Assembly (NCBI GenBank): GCA_016764955.1
Contig: JAESQZ010000057.1
Location: 1 to 6,063 of the forward strand
Direction: 5' to 3'
DNA length: 6,063 nt
Source of the DNA: Deltaproteobacteria bacterium
Lineage (GTDB): Bacteria > Myxococcota > UBA727 > JABDBI01
Shown here: in pieces, positions 1 to 6,052 of the stretch
Numbering within the stretch: the stretch's first letter is position 1
Layout: every line of letters begins with the position of its first letter
Notes under the pieces: model-generated
Database searches by the model: none
Told to the model about the DNA's origin: nothing
What the model saw: the letters and a program-made list of their open reading frames with translations, nothing else
Translations under genes and position numbers: made by a program

Positions 1-76
1 ATTAACAATTGGATGAGAAGAATTTGACGAAACCAAAGGAAAGAACATCCACGGAAGTAGCATTTGTTGAGGTTGA

Positions 77-802
77 TCAACACATGCCATGGCCGCTGGG
101 CTTAAGTTCAGGATCTAAAGCCACGCGTTTATCAAACACAAAACAATCACCATCATAATGCTCGCTGCCGCATTCTTCGAAATATTTTAAAATACCGCCT
201 TCGAGTTGATAGACATTTTTATAGCCAAGCAGGTTCATGAAAGGCGCCGCTTTTTCACATCGAATGCCACCTGTGCACACGCTGACAATGGTTTTGTCTT
301 TCCATTCGGGCAGTTTATTTCTAGCTGCTTTAATAAAATCTTTGAAAGATTTCATGTTGAGATGCTCAGTATTTTTAAAAGCGCCTACTTCGATTTCAAA
401 GTTGTTTCGAGTGTCTAATAAAACAAAATCTTTGTTCTTATCGTACCAATCTTTAAGTTCTTTTGGTGTGATGCGAGCTGCTTCAGTTTTAAGAGGCGTG
501 GCGTTGGGGATTCCAAAAGAAATAGTTTCTTTTTTGATTTTGACCAGCATGCGATTAAATGGCTGTGTGTCAGCCCAGCTTTCTTTGGTTTTAAACTCGC
601 TTAACTCTGGATAGCTTCGAATGGTTTTTAAAAGCGCTGCAATAGCGTCTTTGGAGCCTGTAATAAAACAATTAATGCCTTCTGGGGTTAATAAAATCGT
701 GCCTTTTAAACCAAGTTCTTTGGCTTGAGCGAGTAATTTTACCCGCATTTCCGGAAGATTCTTAAGCGGCGCAAAATGATAAGCGGCAATGTTGAGATAC
801 AT
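77..802 (-). CDS. trhO: tRNA uridine(34) hydroxylase-like rhodanese protein (TrhO/YceA, UPF0176 family), short form
   Basis: TrhO enzymes install 5-hydroxyuridine at the wobble position U34 of certain tRNAs, in the cytoplasm and in an oxygen-dependent way. The 241-residue product has the family architecture. An N-terminal acylphosphatase-like region includes GTILLTPEGIN at about residues 34-44. A rhodanese domain follows at about 110-210, with LLDTRN (128-133) and the hallmark loop CTGGIRCEK (176-184), where Cys176 is the expected catalytic residue. The conserved FVFDKRVAL block is at 221-229. The start is well bounded: an in-frame TAA lies four codons before the ATG. No clear Shine-Dalgarno precedes it. 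E. coli TrhO is about 350 residues and carries a Cys-rich C-terminal tail; this protein stops at Cys241, soon after the FVFD block, so that tail is missing. I believe short forms occur in other bacteria. It is codirectional with the exported-protein gene but 138 bp away. Family assignment is firm; the exact reaction is inferred from the family. Confidence 0.9.
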   Translation of the reverse strand: MYLNIAAYHFAPLKNLPEMRVKLLAQAKELGLKGTILLTPEGINCFITGSKDAIAALLKTIRSYPELSEFKTKESWADTQPFNRMLVKIKKETISFGIPNATPLKTEAARITPKELKDWYDKNKDFVLLDTRNNFEIEVGAFKNTEHLNMKSFKDFIKAARNKLPEWKDKTIVSVCTGGIRCEKAAPFMNLLGYKNVYQLEGGILKYFEECGSEHYDGDCFVFDKRVALDPELKPSGHGMC

Positions 803-873
803 AGACAGCCATTTTTAACACTGTTTGCAGGCTTTGTCATGCCAGCGGAAGCCTCATGATTGATCACATCTTT

Positions 874-1041
874 TTATTGACATTGCTCGCAGAATATCGT
901 CGTGGTTGATTCGTTTTCGCCCATGGAATGGGCAACGTCTTCAAGTCGATAAAAATCGAGATTGTATGGCATCAAGGCTTGGCAAAAGAACCTCGGTGTT
1001 GTCGGTGAGCGTGCTTGGCGTTGGTAATCCAAGACTTTCAT
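874..1041 (-). CDS. Candidate small ORF of 55 codons ending in a CxxC motif, overlapping the 3' end of the exported-protein gene
   Basis: This reading frame runs from an ATG at 1041-1039 to a TAA at 876-874. Its first 101 bp overlap the end of the upstream gene in a different frame, and the rest fills most of the gap before trhO. The product begins MKVLDYQRQ, has FFCQ near residue 18 and ends IFCEQCQ. The tail outside the overlap reads like protein: acidic, with no runs, and with a terminal CEQC that resembles half of a zinc or iron-sulphur site. No good ribosome binding site precedes the ATG. It may be translated by coupling to the upstream gene, be the true C-terminus of that gene displaced by a frameshift, or be chance. 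I recognise no family. Confidence is low because the ORF is short and half of it lies under another ORF. Confidence 0.25.
   Translation of the reverse strand: MKVLDYQRQARSPTTPRFFCQALMPYNLDFYRLEDVAHSMGENESTTTIFCEQCQ
912..937 (-). terminator. Stem-loop just after the stop codon of the exported-protein gene
   Basis: On the minus strand, four bases past the TGA at 943-941, CGTT-GCCCAT pairs with ATGGGC-AACG around a TCC loop, with a three-base GAA bulge: a 10-bp imperfect stem. The position suits a transcript end or 3' stabilising element. There is no run of T after the stem, so it is not a canonical intrinsic terminator. The same bases are inside the candidate small ORF, so both readings cannot be fully optimised at once. 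Confidence 0.3.
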
Positions 1042-2167
1042 AAAAGCCGAACACTTGCTGACTTAAGCTAATATCGATCTGACTTTTAAGTAGGTTCAAG
1101 TTGGATGCAGTTCCATGATTTGGGGCCATGAATAGAACTTGGGGAAGCGTTTCTTGGATAGAAGCCTGGAGGATTTTGTCGCGAACCTGTTGAAGCTGCG
1201 CCAATAGATTTCGAACCAATAAATTTTGTTGGCAATTGATTAAATAGGCATCAAGTTCCCGAAGGCTTATATCGCTTCCAAGTGAGTGGCTTGGTAGCGA
1301 GATGTCATCGGTGTACTTGCTAAAGCCACTCATGGATTTTAGCTTCTTGAATTCGGCTGAGATTATAGGTGGTAGCTTATCCTCTTTGCGAATTTTTTTA
1401 TAGATAGAGGCATCTTCGTTTTTGAGGATTTTTTTATTAAACCAGTCAGCGGCATGAAAAATAGCGTTGCATGCGCCTCGGGTCGAGTGGCCCTCAGATT
1501 TGAAGCCAACATGTAAATGCTCTTGATCGCTTTCGTCGCGCTCAGGGAGCAGCATGATCATGATGGTGCGATTTTCTCGCCCAGCAATTGGCAACCCAGC
1601 AAGGCTTTGCTCATCGTAGTCAAAGCCCCAGGCGAGTTCGCTTCCTGCAAATTGATATAATCCAACTTTGTTTAAGTTGAATGTAGTTGTCGCGATATCT
1701 TGATGTTGCCGTTCCCAATGTGAGTTGGGGCGTTCATAGGGGTCGTTCTCTTTACCGAACAAAGAGCCTGTGCTGTTTAAAATGTAGAGAGCGAGCTTTC
1801 CATCAGGATCAGGAATTTTCATGCTGCCTTTGACGAACTCTTGGCCTTGAATAATCGTGATGGCACGGAAAAACCAATCTAGATCTTTTAAAGCGCGATC
1901 ACGTTCAGTTGGTTTTGGACTGATATTTTCTCCATGTTTAGCGTTATTAATCCGCTTAATAATCAGACTGCCTCGATAAATAGAATCTTTAATAGCTAAT
2001 TTGTGATGAATATCGATATGAGAATCTGCTAAAAATAGCTCTAGGCGCTCATCGAAATGGCCATCACAGGCTTGGTCTAGTTTTAAAAAGAGAGCACCTT
2101 TGTTGAGCTCTGCATAAAGCGACATTGAAAGTGTTAGGCAAACGATAAAAGTTGCTTTGATATTCAT
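941..2167 (-). CDS. Exported protein of unknown function, 408 residues
   Basis: I do not recognise this protein. It begins with a typical Sec signal peptide: a Lys at position 4, then a hydrophobic stretch to about residue 19 (ending MSLYA), so the mature protein should reach the periplasm or beyond. The mature part looks soluble, with no other convincing membrane segment. A central region at about 140-245 is rich in aromatic, His and Asp/Glu residues; it includes ELAWGFDYDEQ (177-187), the hydrophobic strand-like TIMIMLLPE (201-209) and HLHVGFKSEGHSTRG (217-231). Residues 300-345 are probably helical or coiled-coil (LRELDAYL, LLAQLQQVRDKIL). The mature part has three Cys, at 34, 233 and 312. 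The ATG start is supported by GGAG on the minus strand (2176-2173), five bases upstream. The gene is divergent from copA, 76 bp apart. A periplasmic enzyme or a secreted host-interaction factor are both possible, and nothing here decides between them. The reading frame is surely coding; its last codons overlap the small ORF at 874-1041. Confidence 0.8.
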   Translation of the reverse strand: MNIKATFIVCLTLSMSLYAELNKGALFLKLDQACDGHFDERLELFLADSHIDIHHKLAIKDSIYRGSLIIKRINNAKHGENISPKPTERDRALKDLDWFFRAITIIQGQEFVKGSMKIPDPDGKLALYILNSTGSLFGKENDPYERPNSHWERQHQDIATTTFNLNKVGLYQFAGSELAWGFDYDEQSLAGLPIAGRENRTIMIMLLPERDESDQEHLHVGFKSEGHSTRGACNAIFHAADWFNKKILKNEDASIYKKIRKEDKLPPIISAEFKKLKSMSGFSKYTDDISLPSHSLGSDISLRELDAYLINCQQNLLVRNLLAQLQQVRDKILQASIQETLPQVLFMAPNHGTASNLNLLKSQIDISLSQQVFGFYESLGLPTPSTLTDNTEVLLPSLDAIQSRFLST

Positions 2168-2184
2168 TTAGACTCCAGCTTTCT

Positions 2185-2213
2185 AGTGCGTACAAACTGA
2201 TCCGCTTTGTCAA
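2185..2213 (-). promoter_or_regulatory. Possible promoter and dyad in the divergent region between the exported-protein gene and copA
   Basis: Reading toward the exported-protein gene, a perfect -35 hexamer TTGACA lies at 2213-2208. The -10 is poor: TACGCA at 2192-2187, only 15 bases further on. The same stretch holds a GTAC-centred dyad, AGT-TT-GTAC-GC-ACT on the minus strand (2198-2185), in which 10 of 14 positions are symmetrical. Such a dyad between divergent genes, one of them copA, could bind a regulator. It does not match the CueR operator that I would expect upstream of a gammaproteobacterial copA, and it holds only part of a CopY-type box. No convincing copA promoter is visible on the plus strand. 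Confidence 0.22.
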
Positions 2214-2231
2214 GACGTGTTAGTTAGGGGC

Positions 2232-2237
2232 AGGAGA
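2232..2237 (+). promoter_or_regulatory. Ribosome binding site that fixes the copA start
   Basis: AGGAGA lies six bases before the ATG at 2244. This favours that ATG over an in-frame GTG at 2217, which would add nine residues encoded by the ribosome-binding region itself. Confidence 0.75.
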
Positions 2238-2243
2238 TTCTTC

Positions 2244-4310
2244 ATGAATGCAATTTACACCTGTCCTATGCACCCGGAAATTCGACAAATCGGTCCTGGG
2301 AGTTGCCCGAAGTGTGGCATGGCTTTGGAACCATTAATCGCTGGCGATGAGGACGATACTGAATACCGGGAGATGAAGAAGCGTTTTGTGTGGGCAGCGG
2401 TATTTAGTGTGCCGTTAATGTTTATTGCAATGGCTAATCTTTTGCGATCGACGGGCGTCCAAGGGTATGTAGAGTTGTTGCTGGCGCTTCCAGTTTGCTT
2501 GTGGGCAGCGTTGCCATTTTATCAGCGAGCGATTGACTCTATTCGGATGAAAAGCCTCAACATGTTCACGCTGATTGGCCTCGGCGTTAGCGTCGCTTTT
2601 GGTTACAGCCTAATCGCTGTTTTGTTTCCCAGTATTTTTCCGGATTCTTTTAGAAGCGCAGATGGCCACGTGGCTGTTTATTTTGAGGCAGCTGCAGTTA
2701 TTGTGACGCTGATTTTGTTGGGCCAAGTGCTCGAGTTGAGAGCACGCAGCCAAACAGGCGCTGCTATCAAAAAACTCTTAGGTCTGGTACCTGCGACAGC
2801 TAGGTTAGTTGCTGAAGATGGGCGTGAGAGCGATGTGCCCTTGGAGTCTGTAAAAGCAGGCGATAAGCTGCGTGTCCGCCCAGGTGAAAAAATTCCAGTT
2901 GATGGCATTGTTCTTGAAGGGCAAAGTTCTATCGACGAGTCCATGATTACAGGCGAACCTATTCCTGTGGAAAAGGCTGTTGGCGACAAAATCGTTGGGG
3001 CAACTGTGAATCAAACGGGTTCTTTTGTAATGCGTGCTGAAAAAGTTGGAGCCGCAACACTGCTTTCTCAGATTATTCACATGGTAGCCGAGGCTCAGCG
3101 TAGCAAAGCGCCCATTCAAAAAATGGCAGATATCGTCGCGAGTTATTTTGTGCCTGCTGTTATTTTAATATCAATTCTAACTTTTATTATTTGGGCAATG
3201 TTCGGGCCAGAGCCGAGATTTGCGTATGCGATTATTAATGCCGTGGCAGTTTTGATTATTGCCTGCCCATGTGCTTTAGGCTTGGCAACGCCGATTTCAA
3301 TCATGGTTTCCACAGGCCGTGGTGCTCATATGGGTGTGCTTTTTAAAAATGCCGAGTCTGTTGAGCTCATGCGTAAAGTGACTACTCTTGTAATCGACAA
3401 AACAGGGACTTTAACCGAAGGTAAGCCCAAACTGATGAGTGTTGTGGCGATCTCAAAGCTATCAGAGCAGGAGATTATTTACTTTGCTGCAAGCATAGAG
3501 AAAGCCAGCGAGCATCCATTGGCAGCTGCGATTGTCGAAGGTGCTGTAGATAGAGATATTAAACTTGGCGATGTTGAAGACTTCAAATCGCTAACAGGCA
3601 AAGGCGTTCAGGGTCAAATAGATGGCAAACAAGTTGCTTTTGGTAATAAGGCCATGATGGTGCAAGTTGGCGTTGATATTGCCGAGCATGCAAGCGGTTC
3701 TGGTATGTTTGTGGCTGTTGATAGCAAGCTGGTAGGCTTAATCGGGGTGGCTGATCCCATTAAAGCAAGCGCTAAAATGGCGATAAAAGCCTTGCATCAG
3801 GAAAATATTAAGATCGTGATGCTGACAGGCGACTCTAAAATCACCGCGCAGGCAGTTGCTAGTGAGCTTGAAATTGATGAAGTGATTGCTGAAGTCTTGC
3901 CAGACCAAAAGGGCGAGGCTGTCGCAAGACTTCAAAAAGCAGGCGAAGTCATCGCCATGGCTGGTGATGGTATCAATGACGCCCCTGCATTGGCGAAAGC
4001 AGATGTAGGCATTGCGATGGGAACTGGCACTGATATCGCCATAGAGAGTGCTGGCGTGACTTTAGTTAAAGGCGACCTGAATGGCATAGTGAAAGCAAGA
4101 AAGCTCAGCCGAGCAACCATGGCTAATATCAAACAAAATCTATTTTTTGCGTTTGTTTATAACTCGTTAGGTGTGCCAGTTGCTGCAGGTGTTTTATATC
4201 CATTTTTTGGCTTTCTTTTAAGTCCTATGTTAGCTGCTGCAGCGATGAGTTTAAGCTCTGTTTCGGTGATTTCGAATGCGTTGAGATTGAGAAAATCTAG
4301 CCTCGCTTGA
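2244..4310 (+). CDS. copA: Cu(+)-exporting P1B-1-type ATPase, CopA
   Basis: This inner-membrane pump uses ATP to move Cu(+) from cytoplasm to periplasm for copper detoxification. The product is 688 residues. The N-terminus has no classical HMA domain with CxxC; it has a short heavy-metal-binding module, YTCPMHPE (5-12) and CPKCGM (21-26). About eight membrane segments follow (near 46-66, 75-95, 107-129, 142-163, 295-318, 327-350, 632-655 and 660-680). The actuator TGE motif is at 236-238, CPC at 341-343, the phosphorylated Asp385 in DKTGTLTE, the HP motif at 424-425 and GDGIND at 574-579. The Cu(+) signatures are complete: N632 plus six residues then Y639-N640, and M668-S-L-S-S with V675. From memory, the layout and wording closely match L. 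pneumophila CopA (about 736 residues), whose N-terminus before the CPMHPE motif is longer and His-rich. No regulator or copper chaperone gene is seen nearby. The gene is intact and the assignment is secure. Confidence 0.96.
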   Translation: MNAIYTCPMHPEIRQIGPGSCPKCGMALEPLIAGDEDDTEYREMKKRFVWAAVFSVPLMFIAMANLLRSTGVQGYVELLLALPVCLWAALPFYQRAIDSIRMKSLNMFTLIGLGVSVAFGYSLIAVLFPSIFPDSFRSADGHVAVYFEAAAVIVTLILLGQVLELRARSQTGAAIKKLLGLVPATARLVAEDGRESDVPLESVKAGDKLRVRPGEKIPVDGIVLEGQSSIDESMITGEPIPVEKAVGDKIVGATVNQTGSFVMRAEKVGAATLLSQIIHMVAEAQRSKAPIQKMADIVASYFVPAVILISILTFIIWAMFGPEPRFAYAIINAVAVLIIACPCALGLATPISIMVSTGRGAHMGVLFKNAESVELMRKVTTLVIDKTGTLTEGKPKLMSVVAISKLSEQEIIYFAASIEKASEHPLAAAIVEGAVDRDIKLGDVEDFKSLTGKGVQGQIDGKQVAFGNKAMMVQVGVDIAEHASGSGMFVAVDSKLVGLIGVADPIKASAKMAIKALHQENIKIVMLTGDSKITAQAVASELEIDEVIAEVLPDQKGEAVARLQKAGEVIAMAGDGINDAPALAKADVGIAMGTGTDIAIESAGVTLVKGDLNGIVKARKLSRATMANIKQNLFFAFVYNSLGVPVAAGVLYPFFGFLLSPMLAAAAMSLSSVSVISNALRLRKSSLA

Positions 4311-4358
4311 TTTTGAAACATTTATCTTGGTCAAAGTGTTTAGCTGGTGGAGGCTTTT

Positions 4359-4928
4359 ATGTTTTTTAGAGTGTTTTTGTTGCTTGGGATTTTTACGCTG
4401 GTGCCTAGGGATGCAAAAGCTTGCGGTGGTGTCACGGGTATTGTAGGCACTGCACTTGGTTGCAGGGTTGCTGTTAGTATTTTTGGGTATGCAAATCAAG
4501 GCCTTAGTATCGCAACATCGGTTTTGTCTGGTGAGTTGGCCAATGAGGCTTCTCATAGTTCTTTCCCACCTGATAAGAAGGACCCAATTAAAAAGAAGCT
4601 TATAGGAAGCTCTACCGCTCATGGCGTGGCCTCACTTTTTGGCCTAGGCGCTGCTTCTAGTTTTCTATTCTTTCATCCAGGGAAAGGAGACACTGCCGAT
4701 GCCAGACATAACCGTTCTATGGCTTTGGTCATTATGTCTGGGATTAGCACGCTTTCCGCTCTTGTTGGCCTCGGTTTAAATGGCGCTGCTTACGCTGAGA
4801 TGCCAGATATTGATATGACAGAAAGTATGAAGGCAAAGGCGATGATAGGAAGCAGTATTACAAGTACTGTTTTAGACGCAATCGGGACGGCTTTTGCACT
4901 TACTGTGGCACATCAAAATGCTAGTTAG
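4359..4928 (+). CDS. Small exported membrane protein of unknown function with an internal duplication
   Basis: I do not recognise a family for this 189-residue protein. It starts with a hydrophobic signal-like segment ending DAKAC at 18-22. Cleavage after AKA by signal peptidase I fits better than a lipobox, since the -3 residue is Ala, not Leu. Four Gly/Ala/Ser-rich hydrophobic segments follow at about 24-56, 81-105, 120-146 and 162-184. A Lys-rich linker and IGSS recur before the second and fourth segments (KKKLIGSS at 78-85, KAKAMIGSS at 158-166), so the protein looks like two copies of a two-segment unit. The ATG at 4359 has GGTGGAGG ending six bases upstream, and is preferred to an in-frame GTG at 4347 inside that site. 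It begins 48 bp after copA with no terminator seen between them, so co-transcription is plausible. There are no His- or Met-rich metal sites. An IS is inserted one base after its stop codon. Confidence 0.72.
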   Translation: MFFRVFLLLGIFTLVPRDAKACGGVTGIVGTALGCRVAVSIFGYANQGLSIATSVLSGELANEASHSSFPPDKKDPIKKKLIGSSTAHGVASLFGLGAASSFLFFHPGKGDTADARHNRSMALVIMSGISTLSALVGLGLNGAAYAEMPDIDMTESMKAKAMIGSSITSTVLDAIGTAFALTVAHQNAS

Positions 4929-4929
4929 T

Positions 4930-4956
4930 TGACTAGGTTCAAACACATGTGAGACT
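4930..4956 (+). repeat. Left terminal inverted repeat of the IS
   Basis: This 27-base arm reads TGACTAGGTTCA, then AAC, then ACATGTGAGACT. It matches the reverse complement of 6036-6061 except for two differences in the first five bases, a short variable patch with one extra base after AGGTTCA, and one mismatch in the ACATGTGAGACT block. Confidence 0.8.
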
Positions 4957-4971
4957 GGACGAATAAGAAAA

Positions 4972-5014
4972 GGGGCCCTATCTGGAAGTTAAGTGATTTC
5001 TAGAAAGGAGCCCC
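4972..5014 (+). promoter_or_regulatory. Leader stem-loop that would hide the transposase ribosome binding site
   Basis: GGGGCCCT (4972-4979) can pair with AGG-A-GCCCC (5006-5014) as eight base pairs with one bulged A and a 26-base loop. The 3' arm includes most of the AAAGGAG Shine-Dalgarno (5004-5010) of the transposase. In other IS elements, notably IS10, comparable stems stop translation from transcripts that read in from outside. That role here is inferred from position only. Confidence 0.45.
4976..4986 (+). repeat. Left subterminal inverted block of the IS
   Basis: CCCTATCTGGA here mirrors TCCAGATAAGGG at 6018-6029, whose reverse complement is CCCTTATCTGGA, with one inserted T. A third pair lies further in: TTTCTAGAAA at 4997-5006 and TTTCTAGA at 5999-6006. 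These are likely internal transposase contact sites of the left end. Confidence 0.5.
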
Positions 5015-5017
5015 AAA

Positions 5018-6052
5018 GTGCAGACATATTTTCTACACGGTCGCATTGATTATCAGATAAAACGAGCTCGCATAAGCCCCTCTAGTCCCATCGCTCTAAA
5101 ACGTTGGGATGCATTGGCTAGATTTGAAAAGGCTATCTCTAAAGGCCTTTCCACGCAGGATGCCGCCCAAATCGTTGGAGTGTCCAGAGCAAGTCTCTAC
5201 CGTTGGAAAGCTAGAAAAACGGAAAACTTAGAAACTCTTGTTCCGATGAGTAGGAAACCTAAGTGCTTCCGGAAAAGCCAAGTACCTAACAAGCTGAGAA
5301 CTCAAATTGTTCAGCTCAGAAGAGAGTTCCCAACTTGGGGGAAACGTAAAGTAACAACGCTTCTAAGAAGACAGGGGGTTCGAACCAATGAAAGCGCTGT
5401 TGGACGAACTATTTCTAAACTAATAAAACGAAAACTCATTACTTCTGCCAAAGAAGCTGCTCAGCAAGCTGGGAGGAGACCAAAGCCGACAAGACCCTAT
5501 GCCGTTCGTCTCAAGCGAGGACAAAGGCTAGTTGGTACCGAGCCTGGAGAGGTTGTGCAAATCGATCATATGAGTGTTGCAGTCAACTCTCAGTTGATGG
5601 TTAAACATTTTAATGCCGTTTGTACTTTCTCTCGTTGGAACGTTGCAGAAGCCTACCGATCAGCCACCGCCTTAAGAGCTTCTGTTTTTATTGATAAGCT
5701 CATCAAAAACTGTCCTTTCCCTATCAAGCAAATCCAAGTTGATGGTGGTTCTGAGTTTATGGCTGAGTTCGAAGAGACTTGTCGGCAGCAAGGCATCGGC
5801 TTAGCCGTACTAGCTCCCAGATCTCCTAAGCTCAATGGCCACGTAGAGCGCATCAATGGAACGTGGCGTGCTGATTTCTATAACCAGTATGACTTACCCC
5901 AAAACCTGAAGGAACTTAACCCCATGATAGATGACTTTACAGACACTTATAACTGGGACCGACCACACGAAAGTTTAGCTTTACAAACACCACAAGAATT
6001 TCTAGAGGAATCTGGTATCCAGATAAGGGCTTCTCAGTCTCATATGTTATGA
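5018..6052 (+). CDS. IS481-family DDE transposase, intact
   Basis: The 344-residue enzyme catalyses transposition of its own element. A helix-turn-helix lies at about residues 35-68 (GLSTQDAAQIVGVSRASLYRW). A second DNA-binding winged-helix-like part is at about 80-140, and the integrase-core catalytic domain at about 170-320. The catalytic triad is visible as Asp183 (QIDHM), Asp242 (QVDGGSEF) and Glu277 (GHVERINGTWR), with 34 residues between the last two. The C-terminal YNWDRPHESLALQTPQEFL motif is typical of IS481/IS3-like enzymes. The start is GTG at 5018, with AAAGGAG seven bases upstream. There is no frameshift and no internal stop, so the protein may be active. The stop codon at 6050-6052 lies inside the right inverted repeat, and the last codons also encode the subterminal repeat blocks. 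Confidence 0.94.
   Translation: MQTYFLHGRIDYQIKRARISPSSPIALKRWDALARFEKAISKGLSTQDAAQIVGVSRASLYRWKARKTENLETLVPMSRKPKCFRKSQVPNKLRTQIVQLRREFPTWGKRKVTTLLRRQGVRTNESAVGRTISKLIKRKLITSAKEAAQQAGRRPKPTRPYAVRLKRGQRLVGTEPGEVVQIDHMSVAVNSQLMVKHFNAVCTFSRWNVAEAYRSATALRASVFIDKLIKNCPFPIKQIQVDGGSEFMAEFEETCRQQGIGLAVLAPRSPKLNGHVERINGTWRADFYNQYDLPQNLKELNPMIDDFTDTYNWDRPHESLALQTPQEFLEESGIQIRASQSHML
6018..6029 (-). repeat. Right subterminal inverted block of the IS, inside the transposase gene
   Basis: TCCAGATAAGGG is the mirrored partner of 4976-4986. It sits 32 bases in from the right tip, whereas the left copy is 46 bases in, so order is kept but spacing differs. It overlaps transposase codons, so the protein tail and the DNA end signal share these bases. 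Confidence 0.5.

Noticed and set aside
1..63. A minus-strand frame from an ATG at 63-61 stays open to the window edge (starts MLLPWMFF).
   Set aside because: Only 21 codons are visible, there is no ribosome binding site, and AT-rich sequence often gives such runs. It could be the start of a neighbouring gene, but the window cannot show it.
65..82. Hairpin TGTTGA / TCAACA across the trhO stop codon.
   Set aside because: A six-pair, AT-rich stem with no T tract on either strand; too weak to call a terminator.
206..614. Two plus-strand ORFs opposite trhO.
   Set aside because: They are shadows of a well-supported enzyme gene and show no motifs or ribosome binding sites.
2217..2243. GTG at 2217 as the copA start.
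   Set aside because: It would translate through the AGGAGA ribosome binding site, which is ideally placed for the ATG at 2244.
2678..4132. Several minus-strand ORFs inside copA.
   Set aside because: All lie opposite an intact ATPase with complete motifs, and their products are low-complexity or Cys/Ser-rich shadow translations.
4378..4426. Lipoprotein signal in the membrane protein (Cys after AKA).
   Set aside because: The residues before Cys are A-K-A, which lack the Leu-like -3 residue and have a charged -2 residue, so a signal peptidase I site fits better.
4251..4622. Minus-strand ORF across the copA and membrane-protein junction.
   Set aside because: The product is Lys/Asn/Thr-rich without motifs, while the opposite strand has two genes with good ribosome binding sites.
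4929..4957. TTGACT at 4929-4934 as an inward -35 box for the transposase.
   Set aside because: No acceptable -10 lies 16-18 bases downstream; the best candidates there are GAGACT and AGACTG.
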